Translations under genes and position numbers: made by a program
DNA from: Warburgia ugandensis
Lineage: Eukaryota; Streptophyta; Magnoliopsida; Canellales; Canellaceae
DNA: 64,000 nucleotides
Reading direction: 5' to 3'
NCBI GenBank assembly: GCA_035236585.1
Contig: CP141135.1
Span: 1,584,001-1,648,000 of the forward strand
The notes under the pieces: generated by a model
Told to the model about the DNA's origin: nothing
The model's database searches: none
What the model saw: the letters and a program-made list of their open reading frames with translations, nothing else
Shown here: in pieces, positions 36,301 to 48,428 of the stretch
Layout: each line of letters opens with the position of its first letter
Numbering within the stretch: position 1 is the stretch's first letter

Positions 36301-38022
36301 AAACAATGTGGCATGGAAACAAACAAAGTGTGGATTTACCATTCAAATGTCATGTGGGAGGAGAAGAGAAGGGTGGAGTAAATGACCCACATTTGTGATG
36401 AGGCAACAGTTTGTGACCCGAGGTGGGTTTGGTAGGGTAGTTGAGGAATAAATTTTATAGGTTGATGCAATACTATTCACATATAATCATATGCCAAAAT
36501 TACCCATAATTCATTACTAAACTTCACTTATAAAATGAGGATATTTTTATAAAATTAGATATATACTTATTTAAGCACGTACCCACCCATAGCAACGTAA
36601 AGCACTTGATCTATTTTGAAGGAGGGCTAGAAGGCCTTTGCTCTTAACACTTACATTAAACAACAACTCAACTCCCCTCCTTAGCTTGGTGAGAGGTTCT
36701 AGATGACACTTTCCTCCTGATTAGGCAGATTTTAGATAGATTTTGGAATTAAAATAAAGAGAGTATTTTATTTTTTGGGTTATGCATGAAGGGTGAATTT
36801 TAATCTTCACATGTGAAACTTTCCACTTTTACTTGTTGTAAATCCAATAGTTATTCATTAATGGGATAGTTCAACCTGCACATCCCGTTTCTTACCCTAA
36901 CAAGAAACCCTAACTGACCAATTAAATAGAAGAAATATTTCGTCACAAGTTAAGCATATCATTGCTTGGTAAAAAGTTGTCTGGTACCGTTAGTTGCAGA
37001 TAATAAGGTGCCTCTTCTTGCTACACTTGGTCAGAGGTTTAAGGTGGCATTTTTTCCTTGTAAGAGAGATCTCAAGTAGATTTTGAGAATAGAAGAATAA
37101 CTTATAGGTAGTTTACTTTGTGATTATTCCTGTGAAAAATGAAAAAAAATAAAAATCAAATCAATACTTGACTATAGTGTTATTAATAGTAAAATTTCTT
37201 CACTTGAGGCTGATAGTGAGTTCGTTAAATTCGCTACCTAGACGATGGCCCGCAAAGAAATATGATAATGGCTACAGAATTGAGAAAAGGGACGTGGGAT
37301 TGTCTTATTGGGAAATATCCTCATTAGTTGATCAATCATCACAGATGTTCTCTTGTTTTGTCTTCTTAGACTCTCCCATTCAATCTCTAGATTGGACAGC
37401 CATGGAAGTCCAATCAGTTTGGCTTTCAGTGAAGATCCATTGACAGCTGAACCAACCAGGTGAATGGTTACGAAAACCATAAGACATTAAGTGAAGTACT
37501 ACAAATATAGGCCTTTCAGTTGGTGTGGACCCCAATCAGCTAAGTTTTCCGGGTCCTATCAAAAGTTGGTCATTCCTCCGAAGATCATCTGCATTTGATG
37601 ATGGACTTTGATGGGAATGACCAAGATCATATCCATTTGCATGACGGCCATCCAAGAGTATAACAATCAGACCTTGTAATCCATGAAATATAAGCAACGA
37701 CAAATCCGCTCACTGCAAACATAGCCCAAGTGATGGAATGGATCCAAATTATTCAAATTACAGGTGCCTGGAAGGATGATGGTTTTCTACATCATTTGAA
37801 CGCCAATGAATCCAAATTATTCCAATTTTGCTGGAGTTCGAGGATCCAATTCGATTAATAATAGGATATGAACCTTATGTTATTGTCTGTCCATTTGAAC
37901 AGAACTCATTTTGAGACACAGAGTTGGATATGATCTAGAATTAACAACAGATTCTGCCATCATTTAAGAACTTACAAAAATACCTTCAGGATGAGTTTGA
38001 TGCTTCTGTAGCATCCTGTACA
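36301..38022. other. Intergenic
   Basis: No gene or named element recognised. Confidence 0.45.
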
Positions 38023-38285
38023 TGTTAGACATATAAATAATGTTGGCCAACTTTTTATGAGCTTAAGCTTTTAGATGAAATGGTAAATAGCATGGTATTA
38101 GAGCATCATAGACCAAAAGGCAGTGAGTTCAAATCTTGAGAGCCCCCCAAGATTACAAATGCAAGGTAGATAAGCATGTGCTTGTGTCCAACTGCAAGAG
38201 CTCCAAAAGGAGCCTTTCATCTGGGATTATGTTACACATATAAATAATGTTGGCCCACTTCCTATAAACTTAGATTTCAAGCCCA
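38023..38285 (+). mobile_element. Very small LTR (SMART/TRIM-like) element
   Basis: Two direct repeats start TGTTAGACATATAAATAATG (38023) and TGTTACACATATAAATAATG (38230) and stay similar for about 55-60 bp. The first is followed at 38093 by TGGTATTAGAGC, close to the plant initiator-Met tRNA primer-binding site TGGTATCAGAGC. The interior of about 140 bp has no coding capacity. This is the layout of nonautonomous TRIM/SMART retrotransposons. The LTRs have diverged, so it is old. Confidence 0.65.
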
Positions 38286-38374
38286 TAAAAAACTAAAAAA
38301 GCATCTAGAATATATCATTTTATCCTTAAAAATAGGCACTAAAAGCCATTAACCACATCCTAAATATATTATTT

Positions 38375-38548
38375 TTTTGTATTTATAAAGCAAAGTATTA
38401 CAAAGCAAATTACTTACTCACGCATACTCCTAAATCTAATCTCTTATCAAAGGAGGAAAATGGTGACTCAAATTTATGGCCAAGCATATTTTACGAGAGA
38501 TGCCTGAATTGTTTGCAACCAACTCCGCTAGATATTTGTTGACTATTA
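38375..38548 (+). repeat. Dispersed repeat family Y, copy 1
   Basis: Shares with 40955-41110 and 58740-58915 the ordered words TTACAAAGCAAAT, CTCCTAAATCTAAT, CCAAGCATATTTTA and GCTAGATATTTGTTG. Noncoding. Partial inverted relatives lie near 40540, 40735 and 60360. Confidence 0.65.
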
Positions 38549-38549
38549 C

Positions 38550-39200
38550 TATATGCTAAACTTTCCCTTGTTGTTACATACAAATGCTTAAAGGTGTCCC
38601 TGAGTTCTTAAATCAAATAGGCATTGCACATTATCTGGATCATCTGATATGTTTAGATCTGATCCAACTAATGATTTGATCTTAAGATATGGACCAGTCT
38701 GACAACAAATTTTGGACCTACCATTCAAGAGAAATGAAAGGGTAGCATATAGGTATTGGACTTATAAATGAAGGTGAACAAATTAATACTGTGCGTAGAT
38801 ATCCCTTCTTAGTACTAATTCGTTAACGCTTAAACATATTAGAGGACTACTTAGGAAAGGCCACCAAGTTGACATCTTGATCTTCTATAGCCCATCCGTG
38901 GTAAGTCTTAGTAGACTAAATGTTCGATCGGAATGATTTGGGGTTACTTTAAGACAGTAAGACATGCCATAGGTATGCTGCCGAATATGGCATAGTTTTC
39001 ACTTACAGTAGATGCGCATTTATATTAGGTTAATGGCCCAAGGCCCATCCTAGGCCCATCAGACATTGTGGACCTAACTTAGCCCAGGCTCAACGAGACA
39101 TGCGAGAATAACTACAGAGTAAGCCAGTTGAATGCAACGTTAAACAAACCGACGCATGCACTAGAACAGGAAATGAGGAGGAACATTCATTTCTTTCTTT
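38550..39200. other. Intergenic
   Basis: Nothing recognised. Confidence 0.45.
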
Positions 39201-39224
39201 CTTCCTTCATATGTTATTGTAGCC

Positions 39225-39350
39225 CATGAGGGAGAGAGAGAGAGAGTGCTTCTCTCAAACTGCATGACGGGACACGCAAACTGATGTTTCTAGTAGAACA
39301 AGAAATGAGGAAGACTATTCTTTAGTTTATTGTAGCCTAACTGAGACTTC

Positions 39351-39422
<72 letters not shown>

Positions 39423-39540
39423 TGTGTGCTTCTCTCAAACTGCATGACGGGACACGCAAACTGATGTATCTAGTAGAACAAGAAATGAGGAAGACTATTC
39501 TTTAGTTTATTGTAGGCAGAACAAGAAATGAGGAATACTA

Positions 39541-39610
<70 letters not shown>

Positions 39611-39760
39611 CTTCTCTCAAACTGCATGACGGGACACGCAAACTGATGTATCTAGTAGAACAAGAAATGAGGAAGACTATTCTTTAGTTTATTGTAGGCA
39701 GAACAAGAAATGAGGAAAACTACACGAGAGAGAGAGAGAGAGAGAGAGAGATTTCCTCCT
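39225..39760. repeat. 180-bp tandem repeat fused to long GA arrays
   Basis: Three units begin TGCTTCTCTCAAACTGCATG at about 39247, 39427 and 39609, a spacing of 180-182 bp. Each has a unique part of about 110 bp (ACGGGACACGCAAACTGATG, ACAAGAAATGAGGAAGACTA) followed by a GA run: 39354-39420, 39544-39609 and 39726-39751. Unique parts are almost identical, so the amplification is recent. Confidence 0.95.
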
Positions 39761-39924
39761 TTGATTATTGTAGCCTTCTAGATACTCAACATGACAAAAA
39801 GGGCTCTTTAGCTTCACCCATGTAAGTTAGTCTTTCATCACCAAATCATAGGCAGTAAGAAAGATGTGGTATTTTCTTCAACAAGTCATATTGCTTCTGT
39901 AGTATTATTGTGTTATAACTGGAA

Positions 39925-40420
39925 GAACATATTTCTATAAATAACTACTGAAACCTATCTTTTATCTGCTCTTAGTCTTGCTATGGACGAGTCCTTCTTC
40001 TTGTGGGCTCTGAACAGGGGGTTATAGAAAAAGGAAATAACCCTGGCAAATTATTATCCTTATTTTTCTCTTGGATGCTTTCTTCTTAAGTTAGACGAAC
40101 CTCTTTGTTTCCTTTGAATATTCAGAAGAAACATAAGAGAGCATAGTTTTTCTCTGAACTTTTCCAAGTTCTTTCGGGGCATTTCTTCCATGCTTGTCTA
40201 TTTTATGATTGTCGAAAGCTTAAGGTTCTTTCCTTTTTCTTCTCACAAAAAAAAAAAGAAAATGATGAGTGCCTCTCTTGGATAAGTTCGGGTAGGTACC
40301 TCATCACCAAAATTAAGGTAGAAATACCTAAATGCCATTTTTATATCCTGCTTCTTGCATATTTTGTTCATTCAGAAGAAGATCACCTTTGTGGAATGAG
40401 TGGCATAGGAAGAGACTATA
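39925..40420 (+). repeat. TATA-led dispersed repeat, copy 3
   Basis: Starts TTCTATAAATAAC and ends GTGGAATGAGTGGCATAGG. Shares GAGAGCATAGTTTTTCTCTG, CATGCTTGTCTATT, AGCTTAAGGTT and TAGAAATACC landmarks with the copies at 30262 and 35820. Confidence 0.65.
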
Positions 40421-40429
40421 GGCACAAAA

Positions 40430-40954
40430 AGTAACAAAAGTAAAAAGTATTCTATAGGTTTGTTAATCAACATCTAGATAGCTGGTGGCAAACAATTTGG
40501 CATCTCTCCTAAAATATATTGGAAGTAGGTTCAATCACTACTTTTCCATTTGGCTTGGAATTAGATTTAGGAGATTGCATAAGTGATCTCCACTTTTATT
40601 AGAAAAAAGAACATGGATCAAATTTTCAAGTCTAACAAACATATATAGACACCATAATAAACTGTTTTAAGAGAATGATAGAGCCCTCATCTTGTTTTAT
40701 TTTTGCTATCTAAATGAAGATATCATTAATCCTCTTTGACTAGGAACTAGTTTTAGGAGAGTGTGTAAGTGATTTGCTTTGTAATTTTCCACTTATTATT
40801 AGGAAAAAAAATGGACAAAATTTTCAAATTTGACTAACACATAGACACCACAATAAAGCTTGTTAAGAGAATGATAAAAGACCTCATCTTAATATATTTT
40901 AAATATTTATATGAAAATATGTTTAATTGTTCTTTTTTTTCTTTTTGGTGCAAA
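40430..40954. other. Intergenic with short duplicated words
   Basis: Contains two similar stretches (about 40540-40690 and 40735-40890) around TTTAGGAGATTGCATAAGTG / TTTAGGAGAGTGTGTAAGTG and CATAGACACCA..ATAA..., a direct duplication of about 195 bp spacing. No gene. Confidence 0.6.
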
Positions 40955-41110
40955 TAAAGAATTACAAAGCAAATCAATCCCACCCTCTCCTAAATTTAAA
41001 TCCCAACCAAAGGAAAAAGTCGCAACTCAAACATGCAACCAAGCATATCTTAGGAGAGATGTTCGAGTTCATCTCCAGCAAATTGCTAGATTTTTCTTGG
41101 CAATTGCTCA
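40955..41110 (+). repeat. Dispersed repeat family Y, copy 2
   Basis: Carries ATTACAAAGCAAATCAATCC, CTCTCCTAAATTTAAATCCC, ACCAAGCATATCTTAGGAGA and GCAAATTGCTAGATTT. Aligned by eye with 38375 and 58740. A chance open frame crosses it. Confidence 0.65.
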
Positions 41111-42125
41111 TTTTTCCTTTTATATTTTAGGTATTAATTCAACTCATGGGTGTACATGACGTCAATTAGAGTGCTTCAATCATAGCTGTTGTGGCTTTGT
41201 TATTCAAAATGGTCCACCACCCCCCTTATGGGTTGGGACTTAAATACTTTGTACCTGACAAGGATTCTATAAAATGTCATCAGACCAAGGAAGAGAAGGT
41301 ATTCAAGAGAAAAACTTGTGTAGGAATTCTTCCATGTTTGTGAGAGGAAGTTGTCAAAATCTTCAAATGTGTTCATCATGCACTAAAAAACCTTCTATCA
41401 CTTGTTCTCTGAATACAACTTTCATCAAATTTTGTCAAAATCTTTCTTTTATGGTGTCGTAACTTGGTTGGAATAGGAAACTATATGCTCCAATTATGTG
41501 TAGAAAGAAAAGTCTGAAGCTATATGCTCCAACTGTGTGCAACAAGAAAAACTAGACTTGGATGAACTTTTTGATACTCTTTTCATAATCCAACTTGTTC
41601 TGCATTCACCTTCCTTCAAAATTGGGGTACCAAAAATCTGTTCCAATAAGCACCTCTTGGGATGCTTCATCTAGTTGAAGTGTGAATGGTAGGAGCTGCT
41701 CCAATTGAAATATAAACATTATTAACAAAAACACTCTCTATAGTTCACATTTTACTTGGAGGCATTCATATCACTTTGCTTGTGAATATGCATGTTCTTA
41801 TTTGCTAGAGGGATTCAAATTAGCTCTGCCTGATCATATTTCTCCCAAGATGAAAGGCTAGATCCGAAATGTATCATGGCCCTCTCTATTCATCTTTTTC
41901 TTGAAAAAAAGAGTTCCACATCTCTATGGGGTCCGGGGAGCAAATAGGTGGCTCCCTACAAAGATGCCCGTTGGATGAGATTTTTAGTACCCTATCTTGA
42001 GGGAGGGAAATGCAATGAATGGGTTAAATAATTGAAAGAGTGTTTAAAAAAATGGGCCAAGTCTGACTTTTCTTGCTACCACAATTGTGGCATATAATTT
42101 CCACACACATAAACAGGAGGCCATT
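41111..42125. other. Intergenic
   Basis: No gene or named repeat recognised. Confidence 0.4.
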
Positions 42126-42129
42126 CATC

Positions 42130-42745
42130 ATTTATATGTTACATTGTGTTATGTGGTACTTGAGGTGATGTGGTTTGTTAGTGGTGCTTGAAATGAGATG
42201 AAGTTATATCTCCTCATTTCACTGTTACTGGTGCTTGAGATGAACCATATCATCTCAGGTCATTGTTATTGATGCTTGAGAAAGCTAAAATGAAAACCAT
42301 CTCTTCTCAACTCATTATTGGTGATGCTTGAGATGAGATAGGATGAAAATCATCCCATTCCAACTCAATATTGTGGTGCTTGAGATGAGATGAGAAATCT
42401 CAATCTCATTTGACCTCATTGTTAGTGGTTTTCATATAGCTTTCATCTCAAGCCTTCTCATCTCATTCCTAGGGTAAAAGAGAACCAGTTCTTCATTTCA
42501 AAATTCAGGCTAATCCTTACATTTTGATTGAGAAGGAAATAAGCCATATTAATTATATGTCATCTCAACTATCTCCTCCAACTCATCTCAACCCGACTTA
42601 AGTGATGTTTTCAATCACCTGCCACCATGTTATGTAATCTTATCTCAACTCAAATCATCTCATGCTAGACCTTATCTCATATTATTTCGAGTTAGCTTAT
42701 CTTATCTCAAACACCACTAGCACCATGTCATGTACATTTTACGCA
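42130..42745. repeat. MITE-like element with GAGATGAG subrepeats
   Basis: The left half has about five 45-52 bp units beginning TGTTAGTGGTGCTTGAGATG-like (42177, 42224, 42264, about 42315, 42367). The right half (about 42550-42745) is rich in the complement, CATCTCAA, and ends in CACCACTAGCACCATG, roughly complementary to the left end. The layout suggests a nonautonomous DNA element with internal tandem repeats. No target-site duplication confirmed. Confidence 0.45.
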
Positions 42746-43204
42746 CTATTATAATCTTCTTGAGACTGATCCAATTAATTAGATAGAGTGACAGAAGGGG
42801 GAGTAGAAGTGCCAAACTGTAGTCCGTGGGTTGTGACTAAAGCAGGTCAAACGGGTATGAATTACACTATCCTTTTATCCGTAGTTAGTAAAATATCTAC
42901 CCATACTTGTGACAGGCAAGTTAACAAGTAAAAGGAGTAAAACTCATCATGTTGACTTAATATACACTAGCATACCAGAAAAGTATTGCTTAGTGTGACT
43001 TGAACCTAGAACATTAAAATAAGGACACCTATATAACTAAGCTATCCTTGATTTGTGCATGTAAAATGAAAGTTTTGTGAACAAATCATACATGTGGCTT
43101 TTGCCCAAGCTTTTTATTTTATTTTATTTTTGATTTAGATATATTGACTAGTCTTTGCCATGATCAATGACTAACCTTACTTCTTACCCTCATTTTTTGT
43201 GACT

Positions 43205-43400
43205 TAACTTACACTACTAAAGTTGGGGCTTAAGGCAAATATAAGACATTTTTACCACAACCATCTTCTATAAAATTTATATAAGACAATTATGGTTACC
43301 CATCTTATACACTATAAACATATAAGATGGGTTTTATACAACCATCTTATATAATTTTATATAAGATGGTTTTGGAAAACCGTCTTATATTACATAGATA
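43205..43400. mobile_element. Possible CACTA-like terminus with subterminal repeats
   Basis: Begins near CACTACTAAAGTTGGGGC and then repeats the word ATAAGATGG / CCATCTTAT at least seven times in both orientations with short spacers, ending ACCGTCTTATATTAC. CACTA-type starts followed by two-way subterminal arrays are typical of CACTA transposons. Only one end is visible and no transposase is present, so this is a remnant at best. Confidence 0.4.
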
Positions 43401-45239
43401 AATATTTACCCTTGCTTTTCTTTTTTCAATCCTTTTGGTGTCTAGGATTGTGTCACATAGGTAGGACTCAATGATGATGTTATGTTCCTTTTATCATATT
43501 TGCCATGCCTGAGATTAGCTAGATATGAAGTTCATGATCATTTTTCTTTAGATTAGCTACTTTGTATTTTGAAGTCATGACTATTGAATTTTTCAACTAG
43601 AAAAATCTGTAGTTGAATAATCCGATAGTCACTAATTTCTGGAGGGATGCTAAAAAAGGCAAACCAAACAGGATAATTAAGTGGAAGAGATCATCTAAAC
43701 TTGGAGCCTAGATGTAGATATGCAAGCTATAATTATAGTATGCATAGAACAATTTAGCTAAGGGCATTCCCCATCAAAACTATATAGGAATAATGGTCTA
43801 TCACAAGTCACGACGAAGAAAGATCGACATATCTACATATAAAAAAAAGGACTTGGACAATGCCTAATGTATCATTTCCTAAGTTTTAATATGTAAACCA
43901 AACAAATAAAATAGAATCCTAACCACATCCGAGCGTCCTAAAGAGTATATGCTATCCTTAGAGCATTTCTAGAAGATGCAAGCTATTTGTCATATAAAAA
44001 ATGTAAAAATTAAGTAACACATGAGATATCGTTGCATGTGGACAATCCTAGCTGAAAATTGTATATAAATGAATGGCCTTGATTTTTTTCAAAGATAAAC
44101 ATATGTTAAAAGCATTTATAGGCCATGAAATTCAATTTCTAACATATTTAAGTCATTCTAAAGACGATGAAATGCTTAGATCAACAAAACATGATTACCA
44201 CAATTGAAGAATGGCTTAGATTTTTTTGGATTGGTTGTGTGAGTATCCTAGTGTACTTGCTAATCTCACTCAGTTTATGGTTTTAAAATTCTATATTTGC
44301 CATATGATAATATCATTGCCATATTTCAAATTCAAACCCTAAAAAACTTGACTTGAAAGTGAGTTCTGTTATATATAAAAGAGTCTCAATAAAAGTTGGG
44401 TACCAAGGCGTGCGAAGAAGCTGACCTTCCATTCTGTGATATATAATGATTTCTTTGTCCGATCTAAGCTTTTCTTCTTGTTTAGACTGACATAATAGGC
44501 TGGATACCAAATTTGAAGATCATTGGATGCTTATAGCCTATTTTCTGTTCACATGAAATCATAGCCATTGGTTTTTAATTGCTTTTAAAAACCAAACACC
44601 CTTATTAGAATCATCTAAATGTGTCTAGGTTTCATGGATGACTTAAATCTCTTGGATACCAAATTTCAAGATTATTGAATGTTTACAGTCTATTTTATGT
44701 GTATTGAAATCAAAGGTGCTTTTTTTTTATAGTTTCTTACAATGACCAAAAGAACAAGTTAGAATCGTCAAATTTTATGTATCTCGTATGGGCGTCCTAA
44801 TTTTGATAAGCCGAACGAGATGAATGGCTTATATCTTAACTTGAATCACAAATTAGAGGGTCAATTATGTAGTAATAGTGTGGTTGGTTGATATCTTATA
44901 ATGCTGCTGGTAAGGTCTTTAGTCGGCAAATACCTACAAATTAAACAGGCCCATGTCCATTTTATATGAGTCGAGTCCAGGCGCAAATACCAGCAAATTA
45001 AACTGGCGGGCCGACTAACGGGTAAATCCTCTATCCGTACCCAGGTGTAATGAGTAGCGGGTAAAACTTGTCCTCCATGGAGAACCGTGGTCTGCAAAAA
45101 GTGTTCTCTTATGTTTGGTGACATCTACAAGGAATTACAGAAGTTCTGTTCCTTAATACGGGGATCATCATACAACGGACTTGCAACATTTCAATGTAAA
45201 AGTAGGAGAAAGGAGAACCACATGCAAGAGAGCACTTTT
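43401..45239. other. Intergenic
   Basis: AT-rich. Two similar sentences near 44500-44560 and 44640-44700 (GGATACCAAATTTGAAGATC / GGATACCAAATTTCAAGATT) form a diverged direct duplication about 150 bp apart. No gene. Confidence 0.5.
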
Positions 45240-45329
45240 TATGGTGGAATTCCACTACTGTTCATCCTTCGCGGAATCGAATTCTATGGTGGAATTCCAC
45301 AACTGTTCATCCATCGCTGAATTCATCCT
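45240..45329. repeat. 45-bp tandem duplication
   Basis: Two 45-bp units beginning TATGGTGGAATTCCAC (45240 and 45285), each with an internal palindrome GTGGAATTCCAC. Confidence 0.9.
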
Positions 45330-45789
45330 CTAACGGTGAAATCTACAGTATTATATTCTCCCAAAATCTGGAGTCAGTCAAGAGGGAATGAATTCTTGAG
45401 TGAATAAATTTCGTCATGACTTGCGCCCCCTAGGTAATGGCGCCACAATCTGTAGGCTGAGAATTCGAGTTGGGAGTAGATTTTTCTGCATGGCCAATCT
45501 TATACCAAGTCCTAGTAATAGATTACTTGGATCGTTTATCACTTGGTGTATCTAGCTGGTTGTTCATGAAATGAACGGTGTTGGATCGCTTGAAATAAAC
45601 TGCTGGGTCCCGCGTTTTCAATGCACAACCTAGTCATCACTTTTCACCCGTTTACGTGCATGCGCCATATAAAAGCTTACATGAAATGACCACCAAAAGC
45701 AAAACTATATGCCTTTCATGTGAAATAACTCATGTTAATTTCATTTCATTTTCGGGAAGCAATCCCAACTGCTTGTCCGATGGGACCCA

Positions 45790-46375
45790 TGAAAAAATTC
45801 TACAGCCATAGATCATCAGATGACCCTAGTCCACCAGGTAAAGAACTTTTTGGGACGCACATGTGAACAGTCACAGATGAACTTGACCACTTGCTCAAAT
45901 TCAACAACTGAGCTCTCTCGAACCTGACGGTTAAGATCATCCGGATTGTGTGGCTCATAACTCGTCCAAGATGGCTCCACAATTCTATCACCCAACTGAT
46001 CATTCGGTAGAGATAGTGTTTGACCAGATATCCAAATTCAACAATCGAGTTCTACCGAATCAGACACCAAGATCATGCTGATTGTCTTTTTTCGAGGAAA
46101 AAAAAAGAGATCATTCAGATTGAGTGGCTTAGAATTGATCCAAGACGGGTCCCCAACAACTGATCAGATAATCCCAGCCCTCCAAGTAGGCAACTTTTGA
46201 CTTTGAGGCCCCACGTGAACAATCGGAGACAATAAACGAGACAATAAACAAACCAAAGATCCAAATTCAGCAATCGAATTCTCTCGAATCAGACAGTAAG
46301 TTCATCATCCAGATTCTGTGGCTTACAATCCATCCAACATGGGTCCCATGAATGTGCCACGTGAATCAGTTTAGA
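45790..46375. repeat. Degenerate direct repeat, 2-3 copies
   Basis: Words such as CAAATTCAACAACTGAGCTC, CTCGAACCTGACGGTTAAGA and GATTGTGTGGCT recur at about 45893, 46033 and 46262 with substitutions. Preceding TGATCAGATAATCCCAGCCC-like text recurs at about 45808 and 46160. An old local amplification. Confidence 0.6.
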
Positions 46376-48200
46376 GTCACACGCATACCTTGGCCCAGAC
46401 CAAAAAGTGTTTGACACGGCTAACATTTCCCTTTACACCAACTTCGTTCCTAACAAGTAAGCAAGAGCTACGGCCATTCATAGCAAGCCAACATCGCCCA
46501 TTTTGCTCGTGGCTGAAGACTAAATTACAAGCGAAATTGATATCCGCACTCCTTCTTATTCCTTTCTCAGAGGAGCTCATACCAACCTAGAGAGGACCCT
46601 TGAACCTGCTTCCTTACCAAAAACAAAAAGGAAGGGAAACCAGAAGTCAGAAGGAAAACAGAAAAGACTTCGGATTTGAGAGGCAGATAACACAGAGATT
46701 TATATGGAAGATTAAGATGGAGGGGGAAAGATTACTTTTGTTCTTCTAAAACCACCTTCACTATTATTGATGCTAACCCAGGAGTATGGTTGCCTGAAGT
46801 TGCACTGTCGATCAACACAGTGGCGGAGCAATAGCCGGCGGCGAGCAAGTTCTTTGCAGAAATTGTAAATTAAAACCCATTTAGATCTCTAGAAAGAACT
46901 ACGAAGTCCAATCATGAGGAAGCCATTTCATCTTCTTTTGGAACACCTAAAAGAGCTTCGTTCTGATGCTTCATGTAAGGTGAGAGAACCATGAAACGTA
47001 GCATATACCATGAAATTTTTTTCTTTTCTTTCAAACTGAATGGGTTTTCAGTTAGTGACCTGCAGAAGTTTAATAAGGGAGAACTAAAACCGCCAGTTGA
47101 GTGTCTGGAGGGTTTTCTTTCAACTCTTCCCTGCCCTAGGAATCTTGGTCCAATAGACAAATCGAGCATTACAATTGGATTGGGGAATATGGAATAAGGA
47201 AAAAAATGAACTAGAAAATATTAATCCGTTGAGGGCCGTTCTATGCTATAAAAAACCCAGTGGGTGGCAGCTGTAGGAAAATTTAATGGGCATCTAGGGA
47301 TATTTTCGTCTTCGTAATTATTTTGTTTCTATGGACAAATATATCCGCACGCCTATCAAAAATAGGCTTGCGAAAAGAAGCTTCAGTTTTCAGTCACTTT
47401 TCTTGTTAGATGTCGATAGCTTCCAAGGAATTATAATAGCCTTTGACAGCTAATATGCAAGCATAGAATAAAAGAAATTATGCTGTTATTAAACAGAGTT
47501 TTTATGCGGTCGTTGGACGACCAAAATCTATAAGACTTTACTTAGGACGATAGAAGTGTAGTGGGCCAGCTTGGAGCAATCTCAACCATTCATCTGCTTA
47601 GCGCGGGCACGTTTCCATGCATGGTTTCCTTCGGAATCGTGATGCAAGAAATAGGTCCCGACTAACGGATTTGATCAAGCCACTAGGCGTTAATCATCTG
47701 TAGACGTTGTCACATCTCTAAGATACCGATGCAGTAACAATCATAGCAAGCAATCTCCTCACGTATCAGTATTTGATCTGATTGGCAGTGGACATCTTTT
47801 GATTAGGTAAAAAGGGGTGGTTGGAAAATTTCCTAAAGATAATAGTACGGAAAGGATCGAGCAATCAGGAGGCCTCGAACTGTTTGATGCATGAAAATTT
47901 TAAGCATATGATATCATATGCAAGATGGGACCCCTCAAATTGTAAAACTCTTTGGGTTGTGGTTGACCCACCAATATAAGAAAACTCCATTAAATAATGG
48001 GATAAAAATTATCATTTTCCAAATAAAAGAATAGAACCAAACTGATTTTTTTTTATATTTTTTTGCAATTTCCCAAAACAGAAAAAATAATAGAAAAGTA
48101 AAAGACACTAGGGTTTATATAGGTCAACTGTCACAACCACCCCTAACTCCCCACCCTTAAGGTTCAACCTAAGATTAACCACATTTCCTAAATCCTTCTA
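46376..48200. other. Intergenic upstream of the P450 gene
   Basis: Two minus-strand open frames (46377-46580 and 46912-47169) look slightly protein-like but have no recognisable domain. No mobile element seen. The last few hundred bases should hold the P450 promoter. Confidence 0.4.
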
Positions 48201-48202
48201 CC

Positions 48203-48210
48203 CATATAAA
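48203..48210 (+). promoter_or_regulatory. Candidate TATA box for P450 gene
   Basis: CATATAAA about 220 bp before the P450 start codon. If used, the leader would include upstream ATGs near 48260, 48363 and 48383. Confidence 0.3.
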
Positions 48211-48428
48211 GACAATTTACATTATTTCTTTAAGCACTTGAAAACCTATTTCAAAGGAATGAAGCTCAATTGATCCAAACTCCTTACTTTCAGCTCACCA
48301 AATCAAACCGCTGCCAAAAGCCTAGCACGCCAAGAAACATAAACAACCACCCCCTATTACAAATGAAACAGCACCAAGTAGCATGTACTCCGCATCTCTA
48401 GAACCTCCCAACTCTCCATCTCCCCACT

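Noticed and set aside
40911-41159. 82-codon plus-strand frame
   Set aside because: Overlaps dispersed repeat family Y and matches no protein family.
44861-45124. 87-codon minus-strand frame
   Set aside because: Lies over a duplicated noncoding text (CAAATACCAGCAAATTAAAC-like twice), not a gene.
46377-46580. 67-codon minus-strand frame with a plausible start
   Set aside because: Looks slightly protein-like and could be a first exon, but I could not find continuing exons or a family match.
46912-47169. 85-codon minus-strand frame
   Set aside because: No recognisable domain and no neighbouring exon; treated as chance.
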